The position numbers and the translations under genes are program-made. DNA of 11,227 nt. Origin: JAIVGV01 sp045807785 (lineage in GTDB: Bacteria > Acidobacteriota > Blastocatellia > Pyrinomonadales > Pyrinomonadaceae). The notes beneath the pieces were generated by a model, which made no database searches, had not been told where the DNA came from, and worked only from the letters and a program-made list of their open reading frames with translations. The stretch spans positions 1 to 11,227 of the forward strand of contig JBJMGS010000088.1 in assembly GCA_045807785.1 (NCBI GenBank), written 5' to 3'. Shown here in pieces: positions 1-7,777 of this stretch. Each line of letters opens with the position of its first letter. The first letter of the stretch is position 1.

Positions 1-124
1 GCGGGCATCCTGCCCGCATTGAGCGCGACCGCGCGAAAAATGGAAGCGCCGCCACCCGACGCTTGAGTGGCGGCGCTAACCTTTCAAGCGTGTTCGCGCA
101 CGCTTTGGCGGGCAGGATGCCCGC
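1..124. repeat. REPIN-like inverted pair of small palindromes (element A)
   Basis: The 17-mer GCGGGCATCCTGCCCGC at 1-17 is itself a hairpin (7-bp arms, 3-nt loop). Its exact reverse complement occurs at 108-124, so the whole segment can fold on itself. A third hairpin lies between them (arms 45-55 and 67-77). Two short palindromes in inverted orientation around a short spacer is the architecture of REP doublets (REPINs), which are non-autonomous dispersed elements in many bacteria. The element may begin before the window. It lies downstream of the peroxiredoxin gene. Membership of a genome-wide family is inference. Confidence 0.6.
36..77 (-). terminator. Probable intrinsic terminator of the peroxiredoxin gene
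   Basis: A perfect 11-bp GC-rich stem (45-55 with 67-77, 11-nt loop) is followed on the minus strand, after four bases, by a run of five T (36-40). It lies about 70 bp past the peroxiredoxin stop codon and is correctly oriented for it. The plus strand has no T-run after the stem, so a terminator role is supported only for the minus strand. The stem is also the inner hairpin of repeat element A, so the element may double as the terminator. Confidence 0.5.
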
Positions 125-145
125 GCTCCCAGGGTTGAGTACCGG

Positions 146-757
<612 letters not shown>

Positions 758-764
758 CAAACGA

Positions 765-770
765 ACCTCC
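765..770 (-). promoter_or_regulatory. Ribosome binding site deciding the peroxiredoxin start
   Basis: GGAGGT on the minus strand, 7 nt before the ATG at 757. It settles the start there rather than at the farther ATG at 817, which would add 20 residues ahead of a clean signal peptide. Confidence 0.8.
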
Positions 771-815
771 GTGAGAAGCTGGACGAAACGCGAGAGCCCT
801 CCGTGACGGAACCAC

Positions 816-845
816 ATTAAACTCGATCAGAGGCGACGGCGGCAA
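816..845 (-). promoter_or_regulatory. Possible sigma-70-type promoter for the peroxiredoxin
   Basis: On the minus strand TTGCCG (845-840) is followed after 18 nt by TTTAAT (821-816), 4/6 and 5/6 matches to the housekeeping consensus, about 60 bp ahead of the start codon. The -35 hexamer overlaps a 7-bp hairpin (839-845 with 849-855) in the 124-bp gap after the TPR-like gene. The gap suggests the peroxiredoxin could have its own promoter although all three left-arm genes point the same way. Weak evidence, by eye only. Confidence 0.3.
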
Positions 846-881
846 CCTTTGCCGCGCGGTCGAAGCGACGACGTGCCGTCC

Positions 882-2591
882 TCAACGTTGCGCCGTCTGC
901 CCGACGAAAGCGCGCGCCTCGCGAACTTCGGCGACCTGCGGGTCGGCGCGCTTCCAGACTTTGAGCAACTCCGTGTAGGCCGCGACCGCGCCGCGCGCGT
1001 CGCCGCTCTCCTTCGCCGCGCGCGCCGCGCCGAGCAGCGAGCGCGGGCGATTCTGCTGGCGCGCGAGCGAGATGGCGAACTGGGCGGCGGCCTCTTTCGG
1101 TCGCTGCGCCTGCAAGAGAATCTCGCCGAACAGCTCGTGCGTCGGCTTGAAGAAGTCGGGCGGACCCGAAGGCGGCGCCAACTCTTCTTCGAGCCGGGTC
1201 GCGCGCTTCATCATCTCGATGGCCTCGTCAAACTTTCCTTGCGACGCGCTTAAGACGGCACTGATCTCAAGCTCCTTTCCCTCCAGGCGCTTCGCCACCG
1301 GACGACCCGCAACCGGCTCGCGCAGGGCGCGCAGGGCGGCGACCGTCTGCCCGGCTGTCGCCGCGTCCTTCGTGTACGCGGCGGCAAGCCCGCGAAGGTA
1401 GAGCGCGTTCATAGAGGCGAAAATATCGTCGCGCGTCGCCGCCGACGGCTTCGGCGCTGGCGTGACTGGCATGGCGGTTGAACCCGCGTGGCAGGCATCT
1501 GTGGGCGCGGCGGCGTAAGCCGAGGCGGACTTGTTCGTCTTGTCGAGCGTCGCGAGCAGCGCGGCGGCTCTGTCCCACCGCCCCGTCTCGACGACGAACG
1601 CGGCAGCCGTCTCGGCGTAGGAGCGCGAGACCGCGGCGTCGTAGTTGCTCGCCGCCATGTCCCGCTCCTTGAGGGCGAGCAAGGCTTCGGCGTCGGCGAA
1701 CCGGCCCTGTTGCAGATAGATGTAGGTCAGCCAGTGCAGGCTATGGTAGTCGCGCGAGCCCAGCGCGAGCTGCTTGCGCTCGACCCACTCGGTCGAGGTC
1801 TTCCATGAAGACTCGTTCGAGGCGGCGGCTTCGTCCCACATGCCGAGTTGCAGGAAAATGTGCGCGGGCATGTGTCGGGCGTGGAACGCGGCCGGCGCGA
1901 TCTCTGCGTAGCGGCGGGCGGCGGGCAGCGCGAGGATCGCGTGTTCGGGATCGTCGAAGGCGTGGATGATGTAGTGCGCCGCGCCGGGGTGGTTCGGATT
2001 CTTCGCGTAAACGTCGAGCGCGATGGCTCCCGCCTTCATCTGGCGGGCGTAGCCCGTGTCGCCGGGGCGCACCGTGCCGAGCAGCGAGAGCGCGTAGAAG
2101 GTCGCGGCTTCCATGTCTGCGGGATTGTCCCGATAGACCTTCGACATCGCCGCGGCGTAAGCCTCGTCGCGCGCGAGCTTGTCGCCGTCGCCATAGAGCA
2201 GCCTGAGCGCGCCGATGAAGCCGCGCTCGCGCGGGGTGAGCTTCGCGTCGTCGCGCAACTTCTTGACGACGGCTCGCGCCGAGTCCGCGTCCTGCTCCGC
2301 CCAGAGCGGGTGGTTGAAAGTCATCGCCTCGCCCCAGTAAGCCATCATGAAGTCCGGGTCGAGTTGCGAGGCCGCACGGAATTCATCGCGCGCCTCCTGA
2401 TACCAGAACGAGTGGAGGGCGGCGACGCCACGGACGAAGTGCTCCTGCGCCTCTTTCGAGGCGGTCGAGGTGGGGAAGTCCAACGCGCCGAGCTGCGACG
2501 ACTGCGCGCGCGCGACGGGCGGGATGGTCAGCGACGCGGCGACGAACAGGGCGGCGGCGACAAGCATGCGGGCGTGTGGGCGGAGAAGCAT
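882..2591 (-). CDS. Exported TPR-like repeat protein of unknown function
   Basis: 569 residues. ATG at 2591 is preceded by AAAGGA about 10 nt upstream. Residues 1-29 form a signal peptide (basic start, hydrophobic 9-23, VARA before the probable cleavage at 29/30). The rest is alpha-helical and repeat-like: pairs of helices with TPR-type spacing of small and aromatic residues, for example around 50-80 (AALHSFWYQEARDEFRAA then LDPDF), 285-310, 325-350, 445-470 and 485-545. A histidine-rich block at 201-244 (HPGAAHYIIHAFDD, HARHMPAHIFLQLGMWDEA) is the most distinctive segment and could form a conserved functional surface or bind a metal; that is inference. One Cys (367). Family knowledge: such proteins usually act as exported scaffolds, and no enzyme motif is visible. 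It is 72 bp downstream of the antiporter gene and 124 bp upstream of the peroxiredoxin, on the same strand. Stop is TGA. Confidence 0.85.
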   Translation of the reverse strand: MLLRPHARMLVAAALFVAASLTIPPVARAQSSQLGALDFPTSTASKEAQEHFVRGVAALHSFWYQEARDEFRAASQLDPDFMMAYWGEAMTFNHPLWAEQDADSARAVVKKLRDDAKLTPRERGFIGALRLLYGDGDKLARDEAYAAAMSKVYRDNPADMEAATFYALSLLGTVRPGDTGYARQMKAGAIALDVYAKNPNHPGAAHYIIHAFDDPEHAILALPAARRYAEIAPAAFHARHMPAHIFLQLGMWDEAAASNESSWKTSTEWVERKQLALGSRDYHSLHWLTYIYLQQGRFADAEALLALKERDMAASNYDAAVSRSYAETAAAFVVETGRWDRAAALLATLDKTNKSASAYAAAPTDACHAGSTAMPVTPAPKPSAATRDDIFASMNALYLRGLAAAYTKDAATAGQTVAALRALREPVAGRPVAKRLEGKELEISAVLSASQGKFDEAIEMMKRATRLEEELAPPSGPPDFFKPTHELFGEILLQAQRPKEAAAQFAISLARQQNRPRSLLGAARAAKESGDARGAVAAYTELLKVWKRADPQVAEVREARAFVGQTAQR

Positions 2592-2663
2592 TTGACGTTC
2601 GTCCTTTCAATGAGTCCGGCGAATGCTTATCCAAAATGGTCGCAAAGTCAACGACCGTCTGGC

Positions 2664-3854
2664 TCAAGGATGCGTCAAACCTTGTGTCGCGGCGGCGTGC
2701 GCGTCCGGCAGGAAGTAGAAGAGGATGGCGAGGATGGCGTAGACGGAGAGGAGCTGCACGCCTTCGAGCCAGTTGCTCTCGCCGTCGCTCGCGATCTGCT
2801 CGACGATGAAGATGGCGGCGACGTCGGCGTCGATCTCCGGGATGGTGAACTCCAAATCCATCGGCCGCCCGAACAGATACGATGCGAAGACGAGCAGCGG
2901 CGCGACGAACAGAGCGATCTGCAAGCTCGACCCCAAGGCGATGCCGAGGCTCAAGTCCATCTTGTTGCGCGTCGCCATCAGGATCGCGGCGGAGTTCTCG
3001 GCGGCGTTGCCGATGACGGCGACGACGATCACGCCGACGAAGACTTCCGTCAGCCCCAGACTCTCCCTCGCCCGCTCGACCGCGCCGACCAGAAACTCCG
3101 CCATCAGCGCGACGAACGCGGTCGCGATGAGCAGCATCACGATCCACTTGCGCGCCGAGCCACGCGCGCCGCCTTCGTCTGCGAGCGTCAACTCCTTGCC
3201 GACGTCCGAACAGTAGCCGTCGGAATCCGCGCCGGTGAAGAGCTTGCGGTGCGTGATGAGCGAGAAGACGAGCGACGCGCCGTAAGTCAAAAAGAGCACG
3301 ACCGCGATGGCGAGCGAGAGCTGCTGCTCTCGCTCAGGCGTCCAGCCGCCCGCCGCGACCGCAGAGCGCGCCGCCACCTGATGAAAAACCGTCGGGATGA
3401 CGAGCGCGATCCCGGCGAGCGTCAGCGCCGTGGCATTCACCCCGGAAGCCGTGCGGTTGAACTCCTGCCGCTTGAACTTCAGCCCGCCCGTCAGAAGCGA
3501 CGCGCCGAGGACGAGCAGGACGTTGCCGATGATCGAGCCGGTGATCGAAGCCTTGACGACGCCGTCGAGCCCGCGCGCCAAAGCGAAGAGCGCGATGATC
3601 AGTTCGGCGGCGTTGCCGAACGTCGCGCTCAACAGCCCGCCCGCGCCCGCGCCGACGTGCTCCGCGAGATGCTCGGTGGCGCGCCCCATCAGGCCGGCGA
3701 GCGGGATGATGGCGAGGCACGAGACGACGAAGAGCGCCGTCGGGTTCCCCAGCGACGGAAGGAAGCGCAGCAGGATCGCGACGGGCACGAAGACGAGCAG
3801 CCAACTCAGCGATGGCTTGAGCCAGCGCGGGGCTTTGCGTGGACGGACAGGCAT
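2664..3854 (-). CDS. cax: Ca2+/H+ antiporter, CaCA superfamily Cax/ChaA type
   Basis: 396 residues, a normal length for bacterial Cax. Inner-membrane exchanger expected to extrude Ca2+ (or other cations) against H+. Both hallmark alpha-repeats of the cation/Ca2+ exchanger fold are present: GNAAELIIAL at 80-89 with SITGSIIGNVLLVLG at 103-117, and GNAAENSAAI at 282-291 with LGIALGSSLQIALFVAP at 303-319. The Glu in each GNAAE is the expected ion-binding acid. About eleven hydrophobic segments flank an acidic cytoplasmic loop near 205-232 (DSDG, DEGG), which sits where the acidic linker joins the two halves. An in-frame TAA four codons upstream makes ATG 3854 the first possible start. No Shine-Dalgarno precedes it and an AT-rich TAAATA lies only a few bases upstream, so a leaderless transcript is possible. 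It is divergent from the sigma factor gene. Stop is TGA. Confidence 0.93.
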   Translation of the reverse strand: MPVRPRKAPRWLKPSLSWLLVFVPVAILLRFLPSLGNPTALFVVSCLAIIPLAGLMGRATEHLAEHVGAGAGGLLSATFGNAAELIIALFALARGLDGVVKASITGSIIGNVLLVLGASLLTGGLKFKRQEFNRTASGVNATALTLAGIALVIPTVFHQVAARSAVAAGGWTPEREQQLSLAIAVVLFLTYGASLVFSLITHRKLFTGADSDGYCSDVGKELTLADEGGARGSARKWIVMLLIATAFVALMAEFLVGAVERARESLGLTEVFVGVIVVAVIGNAAENSAAILMATRNKMDLSLGIALGSSLQIALFVAPLLVFASYLFGRPMDLEFTIPEIDADVAAIFIVEQIASDGESNWLEGVQLLSVYAILAILFYFLPDAHAAATQGLTHP

Positions 3855-3913
3855 GGCAAGTATTTACCACACCTGCGCCGCGCGGCTGAAATCTAAGAGC
3901 GCATGGCAAAACT

Positions 3914-4038
3914 GTAGGGGCAGGGCTTGTCCCTGCCCGTATCGGCGAAGCCGATGATCAAGTTGCCGGTGCTTCAACTTCAACGAGCAGCTATATCATC
4001 GCTGTCGCGCGGCGGGCAGGGACAAGCCCTGCCCCTAC
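3914..4038. repeat. REPIN-like inverted pair of small palindromes (element B)
   Basis: A 26-bp sequence at 3914-3939 has its perfect inverted copy at 4013-4038. Each copy is itself a hairpin: GGGCAGGG at 3918-3925 pairs with CCCTGCCC at 3931-3938 around a CTTGT loop. A third hairpin follows the left copy (ATCGGC 3941-3946 with GCCGAT 3950-3955). Total length is 125 bp, almost the same as element A, with a related G/C core but different sequence. It fills nearly half of the 267-bp gap between the divergent antiporter and sigma factor genes and could separate their transcription. No transposase gene is present, so it would be a passenger element. Confidence 0.7.
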
Positions 4039-4070
4039 GAATACTGCCGCGTTGAAGCCGCACTCCGCTG

Positions 4071-4099
4071 TTGCAAAAAAACTCGAACGCGACGTTAAT
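4071..4099 (+). promoter_or_regulatory. Possible promoter for the sigma factor operon
   Basis: TTGCAA (4071-4076) and GTTAAT (4094-4099), 17 nt apart, each match 4/6 to the housekeeping consensus in the only AT-rich patch between repeat B and the ribosome binding site. ECF sigma factors often autoregulate, but I did not recognise an ECF-type -35/-10 pair here. Weak. Confidence 0.3.
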
Positions 4100-4108
4100 A
4101 ATCGCCCC

Positions 4109-4114
4109 GGAGGT
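4109..4114 (+). promoter_or_regulatory. Ribosome binding site for the sigma factor
   Basis: GGAGGT, 7 nt before ATG 4122. A second plausible site, AGGAG at 4141-4145, stands 6 nt before an in-frame GTG at 4152, so the protein may start ten residues later. The upstream TTG at 4071 has no such support. Confidence 0.65.
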
Positions 4115-4121
4115 GCGTTTT

Positions 4122-4742
4122 ATGGGTGGAGACGACGTAAAGGAGAAAGACGTGCCCACAGCAGCAGCCATCACCACGGCAGCCTCGCACCTCAAGGCAG
4201 TTCCCATGAACGCACCCGCGCACGGCGAGCTGGAACGGCTCTTCCGAGATCACAATGAACAGGTTTTCCGCGCCGCCTACCGCATCACGGGCAGTCCGGC
4301 GGACGCCGAAGACGTGTTGCAGACGGTCTTTCTGCGCCTCGCTTCGAGCAAAGATCAGAAAGACCTCTCGCCGAGTCCCGGCAGCTATCTGCACCGCGCG
4401 GCGGTCAACGCCTCGCTCGATCTGCTGCGCAGCCGGACGCGCTCGAAATCAGTTTCAATGGACGATGAGGCGACGCCCAGAGAGTTCGAGAGTTCCGTCT
4501 TGAACCCGGCTGAGGAGCACGAAGACAGGGAGATGCGCAAGCTTATCCGCGAGGCGGTCGCACGCCTCGGCGAGCGCGCCGCCGCCGTCTTCGCGCTCAG
4601 GTATTTCGAGGGCTACGACAACCGCGAGATCGCCGAGATGCTCGGCACTTCGCAGATGGTCGTCGCCGTCACACTGCACCGCGCCCGGACGCGCCTGCGC
4701 CGCGAAATCGGCGAGTACATGGAGAGACATCATGAAGCGTAA
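4122..4742 (+). CDS. ECF-type RNA polymerase sigma factor (sigma-70 family)
   Basis: 206 residues from ATG 4122. After a poorly conserved Ala-rich lead of about 35 residues, region 2 spans about 37-105 (LERLFRDHNEQVFRAAYRITG, then DAEDVLQTVFLRL at 61-73, the core-polymerase-binding part, then the -10-recognising helix to LLRSR). A variable linker (106-135) leads to region 4 at about 145-200, a helix-turn-helix (ALRYFEGYDNREIAEMLGTS, then VAVTLHRARTRLRREI) that contacts the -35 element. Regions 1.1 and 3 are absent, as expected for ECF factors. The gene overlaps the following anti-sigma/FecR gene by 11 bp, so the two are probably translationally coupled and the downstream product is its likely controller. 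Start uncertainty: GTG 4152 also has a good ribosome binding site. Stop is TAA. The stress or ligand it responds to cannot be told from sequence. Confidence 0.92.
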   Translation: MGGDDVKEKDVPTAAAITTAASHLKAVPMNAPAHGELERLFRDHNEQVFRAAYRITGSPADAEDVLQTVFLRLASSKDQKDLSPSPGSYLHRAAVNASLDLLRSRTRSKSVSMDDEATPREFESSVLNPAEEHEDREMRKLIREAVARLGERAAAVFALRYFEGYDNREIAEMLGTSQMVVAVTLHRARTRLRREIGEYMERHHEA

Positions 4743-7659
4743 TAAACAGGAACTCGACGCCATCCTCGACCGTGCCATCGAAGGCATCCGCCGCGAGCGA
4801 CTCGACGGCGCGACGCTAGACGGCGCCACGTCGCGCGTCTGGGCGCGCGTCGCCGAAGCCTCTGCGACAACGGATAGCGCGCAAGCGATTCCCGCGAGCG
4901 CCACAGTCGCGGATCATATCAGCGGCTGTGCCGATTACCAGTCGCTTATCCCCGCCTACCTGCGCGGCGAGTTGAAGCCTGCGCGCCGCCTGCTGCTGGA
5001 AGACCACACGCACGAGTGCGTGCCCTGCCGCAAGGCTCTCAAAGATGCGCGCCAGGGCGGACGCGCCGTCGCCACTCGCGCGACGCGCAAGCCCGTGCGC
5101 TCGACGTGGACGATGACGCCCGCATGGCGCATGGCGATGGCGGCCTCCATCGTCGCCGTCCTCGGCTTCGCCGGGTACTTCGTCGTGCAGCACTTCGACC
5201 TTGGCACGACGACGCTCGCGGCGACCCTTGAGAGCGCCAACGGCGCGATCTACAAGGTGACGGGCACGGGCGTGACGGTCGTCGCGCCGGGCGAGAAGAT
5301 CAAGAAGGGCGAGCACGTCCGCGCGGCGAAAGAGTCGAACGCGGTCTTGAAGCTCGCCGACGGCTCGCAGGTCGAGATGCGCGAGCGCAGCGAGTTCTAC
5401 GTCACGGAAAATGGTCAGGGCACGACTCTGCACCTTGAGCGCGGCGACGTGATCATCGAAGCCGCCAAGCAGATCAAGCGGCACTTGTTCGTCTCGACGC
5501 CCGACTCGCTCGTCTCCGTGACGGGCACGACCTTCGCCGTCGCCGCCGGCACGAAGGGCTCGCGCGTCTCGGTCGTCGAGGGCGAAGTCCACTTCAACCA
5601 CGCTTCGAGCGAGCAGGTGCTCCGCCCCGGCGATCAGGGCGTGTCGAACGCGGCGATTGAGCGCGTGCCCGTGCGCGACGAGCTTGGTTGGAGCCGCAAC
5701 GCGGCGAAGTACGCCAGCCTCGTCACGACGCTCTCGGCGGCGCGCAAAGACCTCGATCAGAACTTCGCGCGTGTCGGCGTGCGCTACTCCTCGCGCTTCC
5801 TCGACCTCGCGCCCGAAAACACGGTGCTCTACGCCGCGCTGCCAAACATCAGCGAGCAGTTGGCCGAGTCGCACAAGATCATGCAGGAGCGCATCAAGCA
5901 GAACCCGGCGCTCGCCGAGTGGTGGGGCAAGACGCACTCGGGTGCGAACGCCATCGCCGACGATAAGATCATCGAGCGCGTGCGCGAGTTCGGCTCCTAC
6001 CTCGGCGACGAGATCGTGGTCGCCGCAGGGATGGACGCCAAAGGCGAGCCGAGCCAGATCGTCGTGCTCGGCGAGTTGAAAGACGCCGCCGGCTTCCGCC
6101 CCTTCGCCGAAAAACAGCTCGCGGAGATGACGAAGGACGGCAGCGGCGACGCGCACGTCACGTTTGTTGACGACCCGGCGACGTTCGTCGGCGACGACAA
6201 CGCCAGCACGCCCGCCGCGGCGACCAAGTCCGCGCCCGCCGCTCCCGCCGTGAAGACGGCGCAGCCGAAGGGTGAGCGTCTGCGGGAAGAGCACTCTAAC
6301 GACCGGCTCTACGTCTGGGTGAGCAACGATCTCTTCGTCGCCTCGCCGAAGCTCGACGCGCTGCGGACGATGGAGACGAACCTGAACACGCCGAACGCGA
6401 ACGGCTTCGTCAGCAGCTCGTTCCACCAGCGGCTCGCGGAAGTTTACAAGGACGGCGCGGGGCTCATCGTCGCCGCAGACCTTGAGAAGATCGTCGGTCA
6501 GGCGCTGGCGCGCGAAGAGGTGGGCAAGCCCGACGCCGAACGGCACATGGAAGGCTTCCGCCAGCTCGGACTGCTGAGCCTCAAGCACGTCGTCGTCGAG
6601 CAGAAGCAGGTCAACTCCAAGACGCAGAGCCGCGCCGTGCTGACCTTCAACGAGCAGCGCCGCGGGATCGCTTCCTGGCTCGCCGCGCCGGGCCCAATGG
6701 GCGCGCTCGAGTTCGTCTCGCCGAACGCGAACGTGGCGACGGCCTTCGTCGTCAAAGAGCCCGCACTCCTGGTTGACGATCTCTTCGGCTTCATGGAGAC
6801 GGTCGCGCCCGACGCGCGCAAGCAGTTGCGCGATCTGGAAACGCAGCAGGGCTTCGACATCAAGCGCGACTTCGCGGCTCCCTTGGGCGGCGAGTACGCC
6901 TTCGCCATCGACGGCCCCATCCTGCCAACGCCTTCGTGGAAGATGATCCTCGAAGTGTACGACCAGCCGAAGCTGCAGGGCACGTTCGAGCGCGTCGTCG
7001 ATAAGCTGAATGGCTTCGCCGCGCAGCACGGGCAGAAAGGTCTGGCCTGGGAGAACACGACCGAGGGCGCGCAGACCTACTACAAACTGCGCTCCGTTGA
7101 CTTCGGCTTCGAGGTGAACTACACCTACTCGAACGGCTACATGATCGTCGCGCCGACGAAGGCGATGCTCCAGCTCGCCTTGCAGTACCGCGAGTCGGGG
7201 ACGACCCTGCTGAAGTCGCAGCGCTTCACCTCGGCCCTGCCCGCGGACAACAACGCGAACTTCTCGGCGATCTTCTACCACGACCTCGCGGGGCTGATGC
7301 AGCCGCTCGCGAGCGGCGTGGCGGGCACGGTGGCGAGCCAGTTACCGGAAGAGCAGCGCAAGGCAATCGCCGCGCTCGCGGCGGACGCGCCGCCCACGCT
7401 CGCCTACGCCTACGCGCAGGGCGACCGCATCACCATCGCCGCCAACACGGAGGGCGGCCCCTTCGGGCTCGGGCCGTCGAGCATCCTCGGTTTGCCGAAC
7501 TCCTTCGCCATGCAGAACATTCTCATGCAGGCGATGGGCGGCAAGGGTGCGGGCAATCAGGTAAAGGCGGCTGACGATAAAGTCCGCACGATAGATGAGA
7601 AGGTGAAAGCGATGGACGAGCGCGTGAAAGCTGAAGACGCGAAGCATGCCCAGAAGTAG
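4732..7659 (+). CDS. Membrane zinc-anti-sigma/FecR-domain protein with a giant extracytoplasmic region
   Basis: 975 residues; GGAGAG stands 5 nt before ATG 4732, inside the end of the sigma gene. Residues 60-105 carry a zinc anti-sigma motif, Cys66, then His92-x3-Cys96-x2-Cys99 (DHTHECVPCRK); these are the only cysteines I see. One membrane segment follows at about 134-152. Outside the membrane, about 165-305 matches a FecR-type domain (APGEKIKKGEHVRAAKESN, LADGSQVEMRERSEF, VSVTGTTFAVAAG, VSVVEGEVHF). Residues about 350-940 are a large beta/alpha region resembling DUF3352-like exported proteins (LAPENTVLYAALPN, FAAPLGGEYAFAIDGPI), with a Pro/Ala linker near 490-512. The end (946-971) is heptad-like: DDKVRTI, DEKVKAM, DERVKAE. 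The expected role is to hold the overlapping sigma factor until an external signal arrives. Canonical ZAS or FecR proteins are much shorter, so this is a fusion. Assignment of the C-terminal region is tentative. Confidence 0.88.
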   Translation: MKRNKQELDAILDRAIEGIRRERLDGATLDGATSRVWARVAEASATTDSAQAIPASATVADHISGCADYQSLIPAYLRGELKPARRLLLEDHTHECVPCRKALKDARQGGRAVATRATRKPVRSTWTMTPAWRMAMAASIVAVLGFAGYFVVQHFDLGTTTLAATLESANGAIYKVTGTGVTVVAPGEKIKKGEHVRAAKESNAVLKLADGSQVEMRERSEFYVTENGQGTTLHLERGDVIIEAAKQIKRHLFVSTPDSLVSVTGTTFAVAAGTKGSRVSVVEGEVHFNHASSEQVLRPGDQGVSNAAIERVPVRDELGWSRNAAKYASLVTTLSAARKDLDQNFARVGVRYSSRFLDLAPENTVLYAALPNISEQLAESHKIMQERIKQNPALAEWWGKTHSGANAIADDKIIERVREFGSYLGDEIVVAAGMDAKGEPSQIVVLGELKDAAGFRPFAEKQLAEMTKDGSGDAHVTFVDDPATFVGDDNASTPAAATKSAPAAPAVKTAQPKGERLREEHSNDRLYVWVSNDLFVASPKLDALRTMETNLNTPNANGFVSSSFHQRLAEVYKDGAGLIVAADLEKIVGQALAREEVGKPDAERHMEGFRQLGLLSLKHVVVEQKQVNSKTQSRAVLTFNEQRRGIASWLAAPGPMGALEFVSPNANVATAFVVKEPALLVDDLFGFMETVAPDARKQLRDLETQQGFDIKRDFAAPLGGEYAFAIDGPILPTPSWKMILEVYDQPKLQGTFERVVDKLNGFAAQHGQKGLAWENTTEGAQTYYKLRSVDFGFEVNYTYSNGYMIVAPTKAMLQLALQYRESGTTLLKSQRFTSALPADNNANFSAIFYHDLAGLMQPLASGVAGTVASQLPEEQRKAIAALAADAPPTLAYAYAQGDRITIAANTEGGPFGLGPSSILGLPNSFAMQNILMQAMGGKGAGNQVKAADDKVRTIDEKVKAMDERVKAEDAKHAQK

Positions 7660-7686
7660 TAGCACGCGGGCATCTCCCCTTTGCGC

Positions 7687-7731
7687 CTTCGCGCCTTTGC
7701 GAGAAAATCATTCTCACGCAAAGGCGCGAAG
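7687..7731. repeat. Long palindrome, possible dispersed repeat and terminator
   Basis: A 15-bp perfect stem (7687-7701 with 7717-7731) extends by four more pairs (7702-7705 with 7711-7714) across a two-base bulge, with the 5-nt loop AATCA. It begins 27 bp after the stop of the FecR-type gene, which itself ends in tandem TAG TAG. No T-run directly follows; the nearest is seven T at 7762-7768, too far for a classic intrinsic terminator. The phrase CGCCTTCGCGCCTTTGCG resembles short repeats I recall as widespread between genes in such genomes; that is recollection, not a search. Confidence 0.6.
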
Positions 7732-7777
7732 CAAGTCCGGTTGGTTCTGATAGTGTCTTGGTTTTTTTGGAATCGCC

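Noticed and set aside
2625..2651. Promoter for the TPR-like gene (TTGACT at 2651-2646 on the minus strand)
   Set aside because: A good -35 hexamer, but no acceptable -10 at 16-18 nt (TAAGCA matches poorly). The 72-bp gap gives too little to decide.
1848..3896. A 682-codon plus-strand open frame opposite the TPR-like and antiporter genes
   Set aside because: Arg/Glu/Asp-rich with no recognisable domain. It spans two convincing minus-strand genes and the gap between them.
3914..4038. Insertion sequence or intrinsic terminator
   Set aside because: There is no transposase and no room for one, and no T-run follows either arm. The nested hairpins fit a REP-type passenger better.
4816..7281. An 821-codon open frame on the minus strand opposite the FecR-type gene
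   Set aside because: Arg/Glu/Leu-rich, low-complexity translation with no motif, typical of the antisense frame of a GC-rich gene. The plus strand has clear domains and a ribosome binding site.
7762..7768. Run of seven T as the U-tract of a terminator for the FecR-type gene
   Set aside because: It lies about 30 bp beyond the palindrome at 7687-7731, whereas intrinsic terminators need the T-run directly after the stem.
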